The notes under the pieces are model-generated. The model saw only the letters and a list, made by a program, of their open reading frames with translations. It did not search any database and was not told the origin of the DNA. DNA of 64,000 nt, taken from Asticcacaulis sp. UBA2476. GTDB lineage: Bacteria > Pseudomonadota > Alphaproteobacteria > Caulobacterales > Caulobacteraceae. The position numbers and the translations under genes were made by a program. Of the stretch, positions 37,275-45,985 are shown piece after piece; within the stretch, counting starts at the first letter, position 1, and every line of letters begins with the position of its first letter. Location: NCBI GenBank assembly GCA_002342035.1, contig DDPE01000038.1:62001-126000 (forward strand). Reading direction: 5' to 3'.

Positions 37275-39587
37275 TCAGAACTTCTTGGTCAGGCTGACGC
37301 CGACGGTGCGCGGCAGAGCCGAAACCGCCGAACCACCAATCGGGGTGGTCGAAGAATTGGTCAGGCGGGTGATGGCGACATGATCGAACAGGTTATGAAC
37401 GAACACCGACGCTTCCCAGTTGCCGTCCAGCGGGCTGAAACCGGCGCGCAGATTGGCAAGGGTATAGGCCGGGTTCTTCATGCGGTAGACATTGGCCACC
37501 GACAGTTCCGAGTACGAAATGCCGACATAGTTGACATCACCGCGCACAAAGCCCTTGAGCGAGGCGGTAAGCGGGCGGCTATAGTCGGCCGAAATCGCGC
37601 CCTTGTTCTTAGGGATGAAGGTGATGCGATCGCCTTTGCGGCCAGCCGCAGTCACGTAGGAATTGATCTGGTCTTCGGTCAGTTGGGCGTCATTGTAGCT
37701 ATAGTTGCCGCTGATTGTCAGGCCCGGAAGTGGCGTCCAGGTTGATTCCAGTTCAAAGCCCTTAACCTCAGCCGCACCGGCATTAGAGATGAAGCTGAAC
37801 GCACCGTTGGGCGTACGGCCCGACACCTGCATGTTCTCCCACTTAACCATGTAGAGCGCGGCGTTGACATACAGGGTACGGTCGAACCAGCCCGTCTTGA
37901 TACCAGCTTCGTAGTTAGTCAGGCTGTCGGACTCATAGGGGATGAGGGCATCGGGCAGGCCAAAGGTCTGGTTGACGCCGCCGGGACGATAGCCTTCGGC
38001 CACGTTCACATAGGCCATGATGTCGTCATTGAACTCGTAGCTGGCATTGACCTTCAGCAGGGTGCCGTCTTCCTTGGTCCGGCGCACATAGTACGGACGG
38101 TAGGTTGCGCCGATCAGATCCCAAGGCACATCGGTCTCACCACCCACGGACTTTTCATACTCAAAGTAACGGCCGCCCAGAGTGACCTTCAACTTATCGG
38201 TTACGTCATAATTGACTTCACCAAATATCGCCTTTTGCTCCAGATGATCATCGACATAGCGGTGATAGATGAACTTGATCGGCTTGATCAGCTCACCCGT
38301 GGCTTCATCGGCCAGAACGTCGGAACCGACCGTGTCCTGATCGCGGTTTTCATAATAGACGCCCGCGGTGAAGTTGATCGGGCCGGAATAGTTGGAGCTG
38401 ACGCGGATTTCGTTGGTCCAGTTGCGCACCTCGTCCGGATAGTAAATCGCCGCCGGATAGTAGGAGTTCACATAGGCCAGGTAGTCGGTATATTGCTGCG
38501 TACCCGCCACGCAGGTCACGCCCAGATAGGCCGAGCAGCGGGCCGGCGTGCGGTAGCTGGCCACATAGGAGGTATCGTCCGCCGCATAGATCGACTTAGC
38601 CACGAAATAGCTTGATGACCCGGTGATGGTGTAGTCGCCGATATCCCAGTTTGCCGCCAACGAATAGACCTTGGTGTCTTCTTCGTAAGGCAGCAGCAAC
38701 TTTGATTCCTGCACATAGTCGCCGTAGGCCGGGTTCCAGTTGTTGTTGGACACGGCATCCGTGCTCTGAACAAAGGCGGCGGCATCGATGGTTAGGTTAT
38801 CGAGCGGGGTATAGCGCAACAGCAGGCGCCCGCCCTTGGTGGTGCTTTTGTTGATGTCTTCGCGGTCGAGGTAGCGGTTGTCGATCCAGCCGCCCTGCTC
38901 ACGCTCATACATAACGACGCGCGCCGCCAGTTTATCCTCGATCAGCGGCACGTTGGCCATGGCCGACAACTGGTGGTTAGCCTTGCCGCCGTCAACGCTG
39001 GAATAATTGCCAGAGACAAAGCCCTCATAGACCTGACGGGGCTTTTTCATGATGATGCGGACAGCCCCCCCCATGGTTGAACCGCCGTACATGGTACCTT
39101 GCGGGCCGCGCAGGACTTCGATGCGCTCAACGTCGGTCGCCGTGGTGTCTGGGTTACGGCCACCGGCATCCGAAGACACGCCGACCGAACCGGTGATCGG
39201 GGCTTCGTCGTAGAACACGCCGACCAGAGCTTCGCCGGTGCCCTGAATACCACGAAGGCTGATCCGGCCACGGCCAGGACCGTCATCGGAGACTTTCAGC
39301 GACGGCACGAACTTGACATATTCGTCCATGGTCATGGCGCCAACCTTGGCCAGGGTATCACCGGTGACCGCCGAAATCGCCATCGGGGTTTTCTGAAGCT
39401 TGGTGTTACGCTTGGTGGCTGTGACCACCACTTCCGCGACCGGTTCATCTGCGGCAACGGCATCTGCGGGATCAGCCGCGTCATTAGCATAGGCGAAACT
39501 TGCCGCCGCCATCATAGAAGTGGTCAGCAAGGCCAGACGTAAAGATTGGACGCGCATACCGTGGAACGCTTTCGTGTTGGTCGCCAT
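37275..39587 (-). CDS. TonB-dependent receptor, probable peptide/histidine-source uptake
   Basis: A 770-residue outer-membrane receptor. AGGGGAT precedes the start; the N-terminus RLALLTTSMMAAASFAYAND is a signal peptide. The plug contains EVVVTATKRNTKLQKTPMAISAVTGD, ISLRGIQGTGEALVG and VERIEVLRGPQGTMYGGSTMGGAVRI; the barrel ends TVGVSLTKKF. It is encoded upstream of an M14 carboxypeptidase, and a perfect HutC-type palindrome lies 67 bp before its start. Uptake of histidine-containing peptides or related imidazole compounds is inferred from this regulation, not from the receptor sequence itself. Confidence 0.9.
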   Translation of the reverse strand: MATNTKAFHGMRVQSLRLALLTTSMMAAASFAYANDAADPADAVAADEPVAEVVVTATKRNTKLQKTPMAISAVTGDTLAKVGAMTMDEYVKFVPSLKVSDDGPGRGRISLRGIQGTGEALVGVFYDEAPITGSVGVSSDAGGRNPDTTATDVERIEVLRGPQGTMYGGSTMGGAVRIIMKKPRQVYEGFVSGNYSSVDGGKANHQLSAMANVPLIEDKLAARVVMYEREQGGWIDNRYLDREDINKSTTKGGRLLLRYTPLDNLTIDAAAFVQSTDAVSNNNWNPAYGDYVQESKLLLPYEEDTKVYSLAANWDIGDYTITGSSSYFVAKSIYAADDTSYVASYRTPARCSAYLGVTCVAGTQQYTDYLAYVNSYYPAAIYYPDEVRNWTNEIRVSSNYSGPINFTAGVYYENRDQDTVGSDVLADEATGELIKPIKFIYHRYVDDHLEQKAIFGEVNYDVTDKLKVTLGGRYFEYEKSVGGETDVPWDLIGATYRPYYVRRTKEDGTLLKVNASYEFNDDIMAYVNVAEGYRPGGVNQTFGLPDALIPYESDSLTNYEAGIKTGWFDRTLYVNAALYMVKWENMQVSGRTPNGAFSFISNAGAAEVKGFELESTWTPLPGLTISGNYSYNDAQLTEDQINSYVTAAGRKGDRITFIPKNKGAISADYSRPLTASLKGFVRGDVNYVGISYSELSVANVYRMKNPAYTLANLRAGFSPLDGNWEASVFVHNLFDHVAITRLTNSSTTPIGGSAVSALPRTVGVSLTKKF

Positions 39588-39653
39588 CTGAATATCCCCT
39601 TTCAGATTCCCACAGCCCCGAACTGATCACCGGATCAGACAGCGTGAGAAATT

Positions 39654-39665
39654 ATGTCTAGACAT
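39654..39665. promoter_or_regulatory. HutC operator upstream of the TonB receptor
   Basis: ATGTCTAGACAT is a perfect 12-bp palindrome, 67 bp before the receptor start. The same core occurs between hutI and hutF. HutC-type GntR regulators recognise palindromes of this kind, so this site links the receptor and peptidase to histidine control. Confidence 0.75.
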
Positions 39666-39998
39666 ATTCACAACGACATTCAGACATCGTCAACTCTTTT
39701 TACGCACCTGCGAAGCCGTATCCGTCGCAACAAATATTCTTTATTATGTATACATAGTTCGGATTAAATTATTTATTTTCAATTCATTACAATACAGGTC
39801 ATTTTATGCAATGACCTGATATTTCATATTTTTACAGTTGCGTGAACTGCAATTGTCACGCACCGCAACAATTAATTACACATAAGTGAAAACCATCGTC
39901 GTATTTTTTTCACAATGCGGAACCGTGACCTCATCGCGGCTCAACCCAGAGGCTAAATGACTCAACTCGCTCATGATGGGTTCCGTGAAACGGACACT

Positions 39999-40036
39999 AA
40001 AAAAGGCCGCAGATCGAAATCTGCGGCCTTTTTTTC
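39999..40036. terminator. bidirectional intrinsic terminator after hutD
   Basis: AAAAAAGGCCGCAGAT pairs with ATCTGCGGCCTTTTTT across CGAA (39999-40034). The A- and T-runs allow termination from either side; hutD is the gene that ends here. Confidence 0.87.
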
Positions 40037-40055
40037 GAGGTAAAGTATAGTTATT

Positions 40056-40601
40056 TCAGACTCTCACTATATCGATGCGGATCAGCTTACCCGCGCCGTT
40101 CACCGCACCGTCGGTCGGCCAGTCATCCAGCCACAGCGCGTCATAGACCTTAAGCTTATAGCTACACACGTCAGTGGGCGCGCAGGCCAGCAAAACCGTC
40201 GCCCCAGCAAAGGGCAAAAGTCTCGCCTGCGGTGCCACAACCGTAACCGTGGCCATAAACCGCCCCCGCCGCGTCATGACGTTCAGATCAGTGACCGGCC
40301 CGCCGCGCGGTTCACCCTCCGCCGGAACATCACCTGCAAAGGCCAGCCCCTGCCCGGCCTGTAACGGTTGCGCATAGCCGTCCACCGTCAGGTGTAAATA
40401 CCCCTCCACCACCGTCAAATGCCGGTCGATGCCCGCAAAGGCAGAAAACGGCCCCGCGGCATCGACCGTGGCCATGCTGATGCGCCAGTCGAAATCGGTC
40501 ATGGACGCACCGGGCGGCGACACAGCGATCTCACGCGTGACCCCGACGCCGTTTTTCCACGGCTGAGGCACGCGTGCGCTGGCGGGCAGATAGCTTATCA
40601 C
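40056..40601 (-). CDS. hutD: HutD-family protein
   Basis: A 181-residue cytoplasmic cupin-fold protein. The family signature QPWKNGVGVTREIA is near the N-terminus and FDWRISMATVDAAGPFSAFAGIDR follows. GTG 40601 is chosen as start because it gives a GTGA 4-bp overlap with the hutU stop and places the signature at the usual distance; upstream extension would run inside hutU. HutD proteins accompany hut operons and are proposed to modulate flux through the pathway, but the biochemical role is not settled. Confidence 0.9.
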   Translation of the reverse strand: MISYLPASARVPQPWKNGVGVTREIAVSPPGASMTDFDWRISMATVDAAGPFSAFAGIDRHLTVVEGYLHLTVDGYAQPLQAGQGLAFAGDVPAEGEPRGGPVTDLNVMTRRGRFMATVTVVAPQARLLPFAGATVLLACAPTDVCSYKLKVYDALWLDDWPTDGAVNGAGKLIRIDIVRV

Positions 40602-42277
40602 CCCAAAATTCCGGGCAAATCGAGACCCTTTTCGCGGGCGCAGTCGAGCGCAATATCGTATCCGGCATCGGCATGGCGCATGACGCCTGTAGCCGGATCG
40701 TTCCACAGCACACGCCCCAGACGCTGAGCCGCATCATCGGTGCCATCAGCGACGATGACCATGCCCGAATGCTGCGAATAGCCCATGCCGACCCCGCCGC
40801 CGTGGTGCAAAGACACCCAGGTCGCACCGGACGCCGTATTCAGCAGCGCATTGAGCAGCGGCCAGTCAGACACCGCGTCCGATCCGTCCTTCATGGCCTC
40901 GGTCTCACGGTTAGGCGACGCGACCGACCCCGAATCGAGGTGGTCACGGCCAATGACGATCGGCGCTTTCAGTTCACCGCTTTTGACCATCTCATTGAAG
41001 GCCAGACCCAGACGATGACGATCGCCCAGACCGACCCAGCAAATCCGCGCCGGCAGGCCCTGAAACTTGATCTTCTCGCGCGCCATATCCAGCCAGTTAT
41101 GCAAGTGCGCGTTGTCGGGCAGCAATTCTTTGACCTTGGCGTCGGTTTTGTAGATATCTTCAGGATCGCCCGACAGGGCCACCCAACGGAAGGGCCCGAC
41201 TCCGCGGCAGAACAGCGGACGGATATAGGCCGGCACAAACCCAGGAAAATCAAAGGCATTCTCCACACCTTCGTCCTTGGCCACCTGACGGATATTGTTG
41301 CCGTAATCGGTCGTGGGCACACCAGCCTTGGCGAAATCGAGCATGGCGCGGACATGCTGGGCCATCGACGCCTTAGCCGCCTTGGCGACCGATTCCGGGT
41401 CGGTTTCACGCACCGTTTGCCACTGATCCACGCTCCAGCCTGACGGCAGGTAACCGTTGATCGGGTCATGGGCCGAGGTCTGATCGGTCAGCAAATCAGG
41501 CCGCACCCCACGCTTAAATAATTCCGGCAGAATGTCGGCAGCGTTGCCGAGCAAGCCGACCGAAATCGGGGTTTTGGCGGCGCACGACTCTTCGATCCAC
41601 GCCAGCGCCTCATCAATGCTTTCGGTTGAGCGATCCAGATAGCCGGTACGCAGACGCATATCGATGCGCGACGCCTGACACTCAATGGCCAGACACGACG
41701 CCCCGGCCATAACCGCCGCCAGAGGTTGTGCCCCGCCCATGCCGCCCAGTCCTGCGGTTAGCAGCCATTTACCTGCCAGCGAGCCGTTATAATGCTGGCG
41801 GCCCATCTCGACAAAGGTCTCATAGGTTCCCTGCACGATGCCCTGCGTGCCGATATAGATCCACGATCCGGCCGTCATCTGGCCGTACATCATCAAACCC
41901 TTTTTATCGAGTTCGTTGAAATGCTCCCAGTTCGCCCATTTCGGCACCAGATTGGAATTGGCGATCAGCACGCGCGGCGCATTGGCGTGGGTTTGGAACA
42001 CGCCGACCGGCTTGCCTGACTGGACTAATAAGGTCTGATCATTTTCCAGACGCTTGAGGGTCTCGACGATCTTATCGTAGCTGTCCCAATCGCGGGCGGC
42101 GCGGCCGATCCCGCCGTAAACCACCAGATCTTCCGGGCGCTCGGCGACATCGGGATGCAGGTTGTTCATCAGCATTCGTAAGGGCGCTTCGGTCAGCCAG
42201 CTTTTGGCGGACAGTTGCGTGCCCGTAGCGGGCTTAATGACGCGGACATTGCCCGGAAATGTAGGATGAGAGTTCAT
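40598..42277 (-). CDS. hutU: urocanate hydratase
   Basis: A 559-residue cytoplasmic enzyme that converts urocanate to imidazolonepropionate using tightly bound NAD. Visible signatures are the dinucleotide-binding GLGGMGGAQP (about 176-185), QASRIDMRLRTGYLD, and the catalytic-region Cys413 in RICWVGLGDRHR, near the position of the active-site Cys of Pseudomonas. Length fits the family exactly. GGAG lies 7 bp before the ATG. It is 10 bp downstream of hutG and overlaps hutD. Confidence 0.97.
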   Translation of the reverse strand: MNSHPTFPGNVRVIKPATGTQLSAKSWLTEAPLRMLMNNLHPDVAERPEDLVVYGGIGRAARDWDSYDKIVETLKRLENDQTLLVQSGKPVGVFQTHANAPRVLIANSNLVPKWANWEHFNELDKKGLMMYGQMTAGSWIYIGTQGIVQGTYETFVEMGRQHYNGSLAGKWLLTAGLGGMGGAQPLAAVMAGASCLAIECQASRIDMRLRTGYLDRSTESIDEALAWIEESCAAKTPISVGLLGNAADILPELFKRGVRPDLLTDQTSAHDPINGYLPSGWSVDQWQTVRETDPESVAKAAKASMAQHVRAMLDFAKAGVPTTDYGNNIRQVAKDEGVENAFDFPGFVPAYIRPLFCRGVGPFRWVALSGDPEDIYKTDAKVKELLPDNAHLHNWLDMAREKIKFQGLPARICWVGLGDRHRLGLAFNEMVKSGELKAPIVIGRDHLDSGSVASPNRETEAMKDGSDAVSDWPLLNALLNTASGATWVSLHHGGGVGMGYSQHSGMVIVADGTDDAAQRLGRVLWNDPATGVMRHADAGYDIALDCAREKGLDLPGILG

Positions 42278-42287
42278 TTTATACTCC

Positions 42288-43100
42288 TTAATTGCGGGCA
42301 GCGAACGCCAGAACGGCGGCTAAAATATGAGAGAGCTGGGTTTGCAGAGCGCGCGCGCGATCTGCGTCAAAGGGCGTGGGCCAGTTGGCAAAATCAATTG
42401 TTGATGGTTCATCCATATAGCCGCGACAGGCCAGTTCCATCTGGATGGCGTGTACCCCAATAAGCGGCTGACCATAGTGGCGGGTCGTCCATCCACCCTT
42501 GAACCGACCATTCAGGACGTGGCTGAAACTGCTCTGTTCACAAACGCTTTTTACCGCTTCACTTAAAGCCGGATCGCAGGTGGTGTCATTATTGGTGCCA
42601 ATATTGAACTGCGGCAGTTCACCGTCAAACAGGCGCGGCACGTGTGAGCGGATCGAATGGGCATCATAGAGCACGACGGTGTCATGAACCGCTTTCAGGC
42701 GGGCGATCTCCGCCTCAAGGGCTTCATGATAGGGATCAAACCAAACGGTGCGGCGATGGCTAATTTCAGTTTCATCCGGTGCCCAGCCGTGCCGATACAG
42801 AGGCTCACCATCAAAGGTGGTGGTCGGGCACAGTTCCGTCGTCGCCTGCCCCGGATAGAGCGAAGCGCCGGACGGATCGCGGTTCACGTCAATCACCGTG
42901 CGCGACATCGTGGTGCGAATAGTGGTCGCCCCCATGTCACGCACAAAGCTGTACAACTGATCAATCCACCAGTCGCAATCCTTACGCGCCCGCCACGGAT
43001 CAACTAGACGCGCTTCGATATCGGGCGGAATCTCCGTGCCGGTATGCGGAAACGCGACGATCAGTGGTGCATCACCCCTGTGGATTTCAAGGCCACTCAT
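42288..43100 (-). CDS. hutG: N-formylglutamate deformylase
   Basis: A 270-residue enzyme that hydrolyses N-formylglutamate to glutamate and formate, the last step here. LIVAFPHTGTEIPPDI (about 13-28), DWWIDQLY, DVNRDPSGASLYPGQ and LYDAHSIRSHVP match the N-formylglutamate amidohydrolase family with its metal-binding histidines. Its start overlaps the hutH stop by 4 bp. Together with hutF on the other strand this shows the pathway runs through deimination to N-formylglutamate, not through direct formamide release. Confidence 0.94.
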   Translation of the reverse strand: MSGLEIHRGDAPLIVAFPHTGTEIPPDIEARLVDPWRARKDCDWWIDQLYSFVRDMGATTIRTTMSRTVIDVNRDPSGASLYPGQATTELCPTTTFDGEPLYRHGWAPDETEISHRRTVWFDPYHEALEAEIARLKAVHDTVVLYDAHSIRSHVPRLFDGELPQFNIGTNNDTTCDPALSEAVKSVCEQSSFSHVLNGRFKGGWTTRHYGQPLIGVHAIQMELACRGYMDEPSTIDFANWPTPFDADRARALQTQLSHILAAVLAFAARN

Positions 43101-44629
43101 GCCGCGACATCCGGCAGTTTAAGTTCGGCCACGGCGGCAATGGCACCTGAGCGCACCAGGGTAATGGCTTTTTGCATATCCGGGTGGAAATGGCGGTCGT
43201 GATCCAGCGACGGCACCGCCCGACGGGTCAGTTCGCGCACCCGCTCCAGCGCCTCAGATGAGGTCAGAGGGGCGTGGAAATCAACCCCTTGCGCGGCCGC
43301 CAGAAGCTCAATCCCGATGACGGCAAAGGCGTTTTCGCACATCTCCATCAACCGGCGCGCCCCGTGGGCGGCCATCGAGACGTGATCTTCCTGATTGGCT
43401 GAGGTAGGTATAGAATCAACCGAGGCCGGATAGGCGCGTTGTTTGTTTTCCGACACTAACGCCGCCGCCGTCACCTGCGGGATCATGAAGCCGGAATTGA
43501 GCCCCGGACGCGGTGTCAAGAATGCGGGTAAGCCTGACAACGCCGGATCGACCAGCATAGCGATGCGGCGTTCCGACAAAGACCCGATCTCACACACGGC
43601 CATGGCGATCATGTCAGCCGCAAATGCGACCGGCTCGGCATGGAAATTTCCGCCAGACAGCGCCTCATCCGGATCGGTAAAGATCAGCGGATTATCCGAC
43701 ACACCATTGGCTTCGGTCAGCAATGTCACTGCTGCCTGACGCAGGATATCCAGGATCGCGCCCATGACCTGCGGCTGGCAGCGCAGACAGTACGGGTCTT
43801 GTACGCGCTCATCGCCCTTGAGGTGGGAGGCGCGGATGGCTGACCCGCTCATTAACTCCCGCAAAGACGCCGCTGTGTCGATCTGGCCCTTATGGCGGCG
43901 CAGATTGTGGATGCGCGCATCAAACGGCGCATCCGATCCCTTGGCCGCCTCGGTCGATAAGGCCCCGGTGACCAGCGCCGTCTGCATCAAAACTTCGGCT
44001 TCAAACAGACCGGCCAGAGCGTTGGCGGTTGAGAACTGCGTGCCGTTGAGCAGCGCCAGCCCTTCCTTGGGGCCAGGCGTCAGCGGCGACAGGCCGGCTG
44101 AGGTCAGGGCCTCCATTGCGGGCATAATGACACCGGCGGCATCAATGTCGCCGACCCCGATCATGGTAGCCGCCATGTGCGACAACGGTGCCAGGTCGCC
44201 CGACGCGCCCACACTGCCCTGGCAGGGCACAATCGGTATCAGGTCGTGATCGAGCATGGCCTGCATCAGTTCCAGCGTCTCAGGCCGGATGCCGGAGGCG
44301 CCCTGCGCCAGACTGACCAGCTTGAGCGCCATCATCAGGCGCACCACCGATTTGGGCGACGGCGCGCCTACACCGGCGGCATGGCTGAGGATGATATTAC
44401 GCTGCAAGGTAGCAAGGTCGGCGTCGTCAATGCGCGTCGAGGCCAGCTTACCAAAGCCGGTGTTGATGCCGTAAACCGGCTCGCCTTTTGAGAGGATGCG
44501 GCTAACGGCAGCGGCACTTTCCGCGACCTTGGGCAGACACTCCGCATCCAGCCTGAACGTCGCCCCGCGATAGATGGCCCGCCACTCAGCTAATGATACC
44601 GCGCCCGCAATCAGAACCAAATCACTCAT
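43097..44629 (-). CDS. hutH: histidine ammonia-lyase
   Basis: A 510-residue enzyme that deaminates histidine to urocanate. The autocatalytic MIO cofactor triad Ala142-Ser143-Gly144 lies in GSVGASGDLAPLSHM, at the same residue numbers as in Pseudomonas putida HutH. YGINTGFGKLAS (about 53-64) contains the active-site Tyr, and QEDHVSMAAHGARRL is present near the C-terminus. The start at 44629 is used because MSDLVLIAGAVSL aligns with the family; it overlaps the end of hutI by 8 bp. Confidence 0.97.
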   Translation of the reverse strand: MSDLVLIAGAVSLAEWRAIYRGATFRLDAECLPKVAESAAAVSRILSKGEPVYGINTGFGKLASTRIDDADLATLQRNIILSHAAGVGAPSPKSVVRLMMALKLVSLAQGASGIRPETLELMQAMLDHDLIPIVPCQGSVGASGDLAPLSHMAATMIGVGDIDAAGVIMPAMEALTSAGLSPLTPGPKEGLALLNGTQFSTANALAGLFEAEVLMQTALVTGALSTEAAKGSDAPFDARIHNLRRHKGQIDTAASLRELMSGSAIRASHLKGDERVQDPYCLRCQPQVMGAILDILRQAAVTLLTEANGVSDNPLIFTDPDEALSGGNFHAEPVAFAADMIAMAVCEIGSLSERRIAMLVDPALSGLPAFLTPRPGLNSGFMIPQVTAAALVSENKQRAYPASVDSIPTSANQEDHVSMAAHGARRLMEMCENAFAVIGIELLAAAQGVDFHAPLTSSEALERVRELTRRAVPSLDHDRHFHPDMQKAITLVRSGAIAAVAELKLPDVAA

Positions 44630-45839
44630 AATGTACTCCATTGAAAACGCGCGCGAAAAGCGGATTAAAACCGATGCGGTAGACCAGTTGTTCCGGCGTT
44701 TCGACGTCCCAGATCGCCAGATCGCAAGCCTTACCGGCCTCAAGACTGCCGGTTTCTGCGTGCAGACCCAAGGCGCGGGCCGCGTGCAGCGTCACCCCCA
44801 GCAGGCACTCATCAACCGTCATCCAAAACAGGGTCGCGGCCATGTTCATGACCAGCAAAAGCGACGTCAGCGGCGACGTGCCCGGATTGCAGTCGGTCGC
44901 CAACGCCATAGGCACACCCGCATCGCGCAAGGCCTGAATCGGCGGCAGCTTCGTTTCCCGCACAAAGTAAAACGCCCCCGGCAGCAGGGTCGCGACCGTG
45001 CCCGCTGATTTCATGGCGGCGATGCCCGCGTCGTCCAGATATTCAAGATGATCCGCCGACAGGGCACCATATCGCGCCGCCAGTGCCGATCCGCTCAGGT
45101 TCGATAGCTGCTCGGCATGGAGCTTGATGTGGAGGCCATGCGCCCGCGCCGCCTGAAACACCCGCTCGGTCTGAGCGGGGCTAAACCCGATCCCTTCGCA
45201 GAACACATCGACCGCATCGGCCAGACCTTCGGCGGCCACAGCCGGGATCATGACCTCGCAAACTTCAGTGATGTAATCATCTGCGCGACCGGCATATTCC
45301 GGCGGCAGGGCATGGGCACCCAGGAACGTGGTCTTGACGCGCACGGGCCGCAAACGCGCCAACGCCCGCGCCGCCCGAAGCATCTTAAGCTCATCCTCAA
45401 GCGTCAGGCCGTATCCCGACTTGATCTCAATCGTGGACACGCCCTCACTCAGCAACGCATCGAGACGCGGCACGGCCTGGGCGATCAGCTCCGCTTCACT
45501 GGCCGCGCGGGTCGCTTTCATGGTCGAAACGATCCCGCCGCCCGCGCGGGCGATATCTTCATAGGACGCCCCCTCAAGCCGCAGCTTAAACTCATGGGCG
45601 CGGTCGCCGCCATAGATAAGGTGCGTGTGCGGATCGATCAGGCCGGGGGTGATCAGCCGCCCCTCAACATTGACTACGCGGTCAGTCTGCACATGATCAT
45701 GGGCCACCCCCGCATAGACGATCCGCCCGTCACGGGCCGCGATCATGCCGGAATTCACAATCGAAAGCACGCCCTGCCCATCCGTCATAAGCAGGCGGGC
45801 ATTCGTCCATAAACAATCGCATTTGACGATATCGGGCAT
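44622..45839 (-). CDS. hutI: imidazolonepropionase
   Basis: A 405-residue cytoplasmic amidohydrolase that opens the imidazolone ring to N-formimino-L-glutamate. The metal-binding HTH in DPHTHLIYGGDRAHEF, the IKSGYGL segment, LHAEQLSN and ATDCNPGTSP are characteristic. ATG 45839 is preferred over an upstream TTG that would add nine residues and lie closer to the operators. It is the first gene of the minus-strand hutIHGUD operon, facing two HutC operators. Confidence 0.95.
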   Translation of the reverse strand: MPDIVKCDCLWTNARLLMTDGQGVLSIVNSGMIAARDGRIVYAGVAHDHVQTDRVVNVEGRLITPGLIDPHTHLIYGGDRAHEFKLRLEGASYEDIARAGGGIVSTMKATRAASEAELIAQAVPRLDALLSEGVSTIEIKSGYGLTLEDELKMLRAARALARLRPVRVKTTFLGAHALPPEYAGRADDYITEVCEVMIPAVAAEGLADAVDVFCEGIGFSPAQTERVFQAARAHGLHIKLHAEQLSNLSGSALAARYGALSADHLEYLDDAGIAAMKSAGTVATLLPGAFYFVRETKLPPIQALRDAGVPMALATDCNPGTSPLTSLLLVMNMAATLFWMTVDECLLGVTLHAARALGLHAETGSLEAGKACDLAIWDVETPEQLVYRIGFNPLFARVFNGVHYE

Positions 45840-45880
45840 AGTGTGGGCCTGTGGATTTTGGACCAAAACACGACTAAAAT

Positions 45881-45892
45881 AAGTCTAGACAT
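45881..45892. promoter_or_regulatory. HutC operator 1 in the hutI-hutF gap
   Basis: AAGTCTAGACAT has the perfect core GTCTAGAC. It lies 42 bp from the hutI start in the 146-bp divergent gap. Confidence 0.72.
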
Positions 45893-45900
45893 TTTTGATA

Positions 45901-45912
45901 ATGTATAGACAT
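45901..45912. promoter_or_regulatory. HutC operator 2 in the hutI-hutF gap
   Basis: ATGTATAGACAT is a one-step variant of the palindrome ATGTCTAGACAT, starting 20 bp after operator 1 (two helical turns). It is placed to repress both divergent transcripts. Confidence 0.72.
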
Positions 45913-45985
45913 ATCTATTGGCAAGCGCCATCGTGCAGGTGCGCAAACTTTTTTTTGAACGTCACTGAAAACCACTCAGGAAAAT

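Larger units (their letters stand above)
39588..40055. other. 468-bp intergenic region with HutC site and shared terminator
   Basis: No gene. It holds the receptor promoter with a HutC-type palindrome, a strongly AT-rich block (about 39730-39900) and, at its far end, the terminator of the hut operon. Confidence 0.6.
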
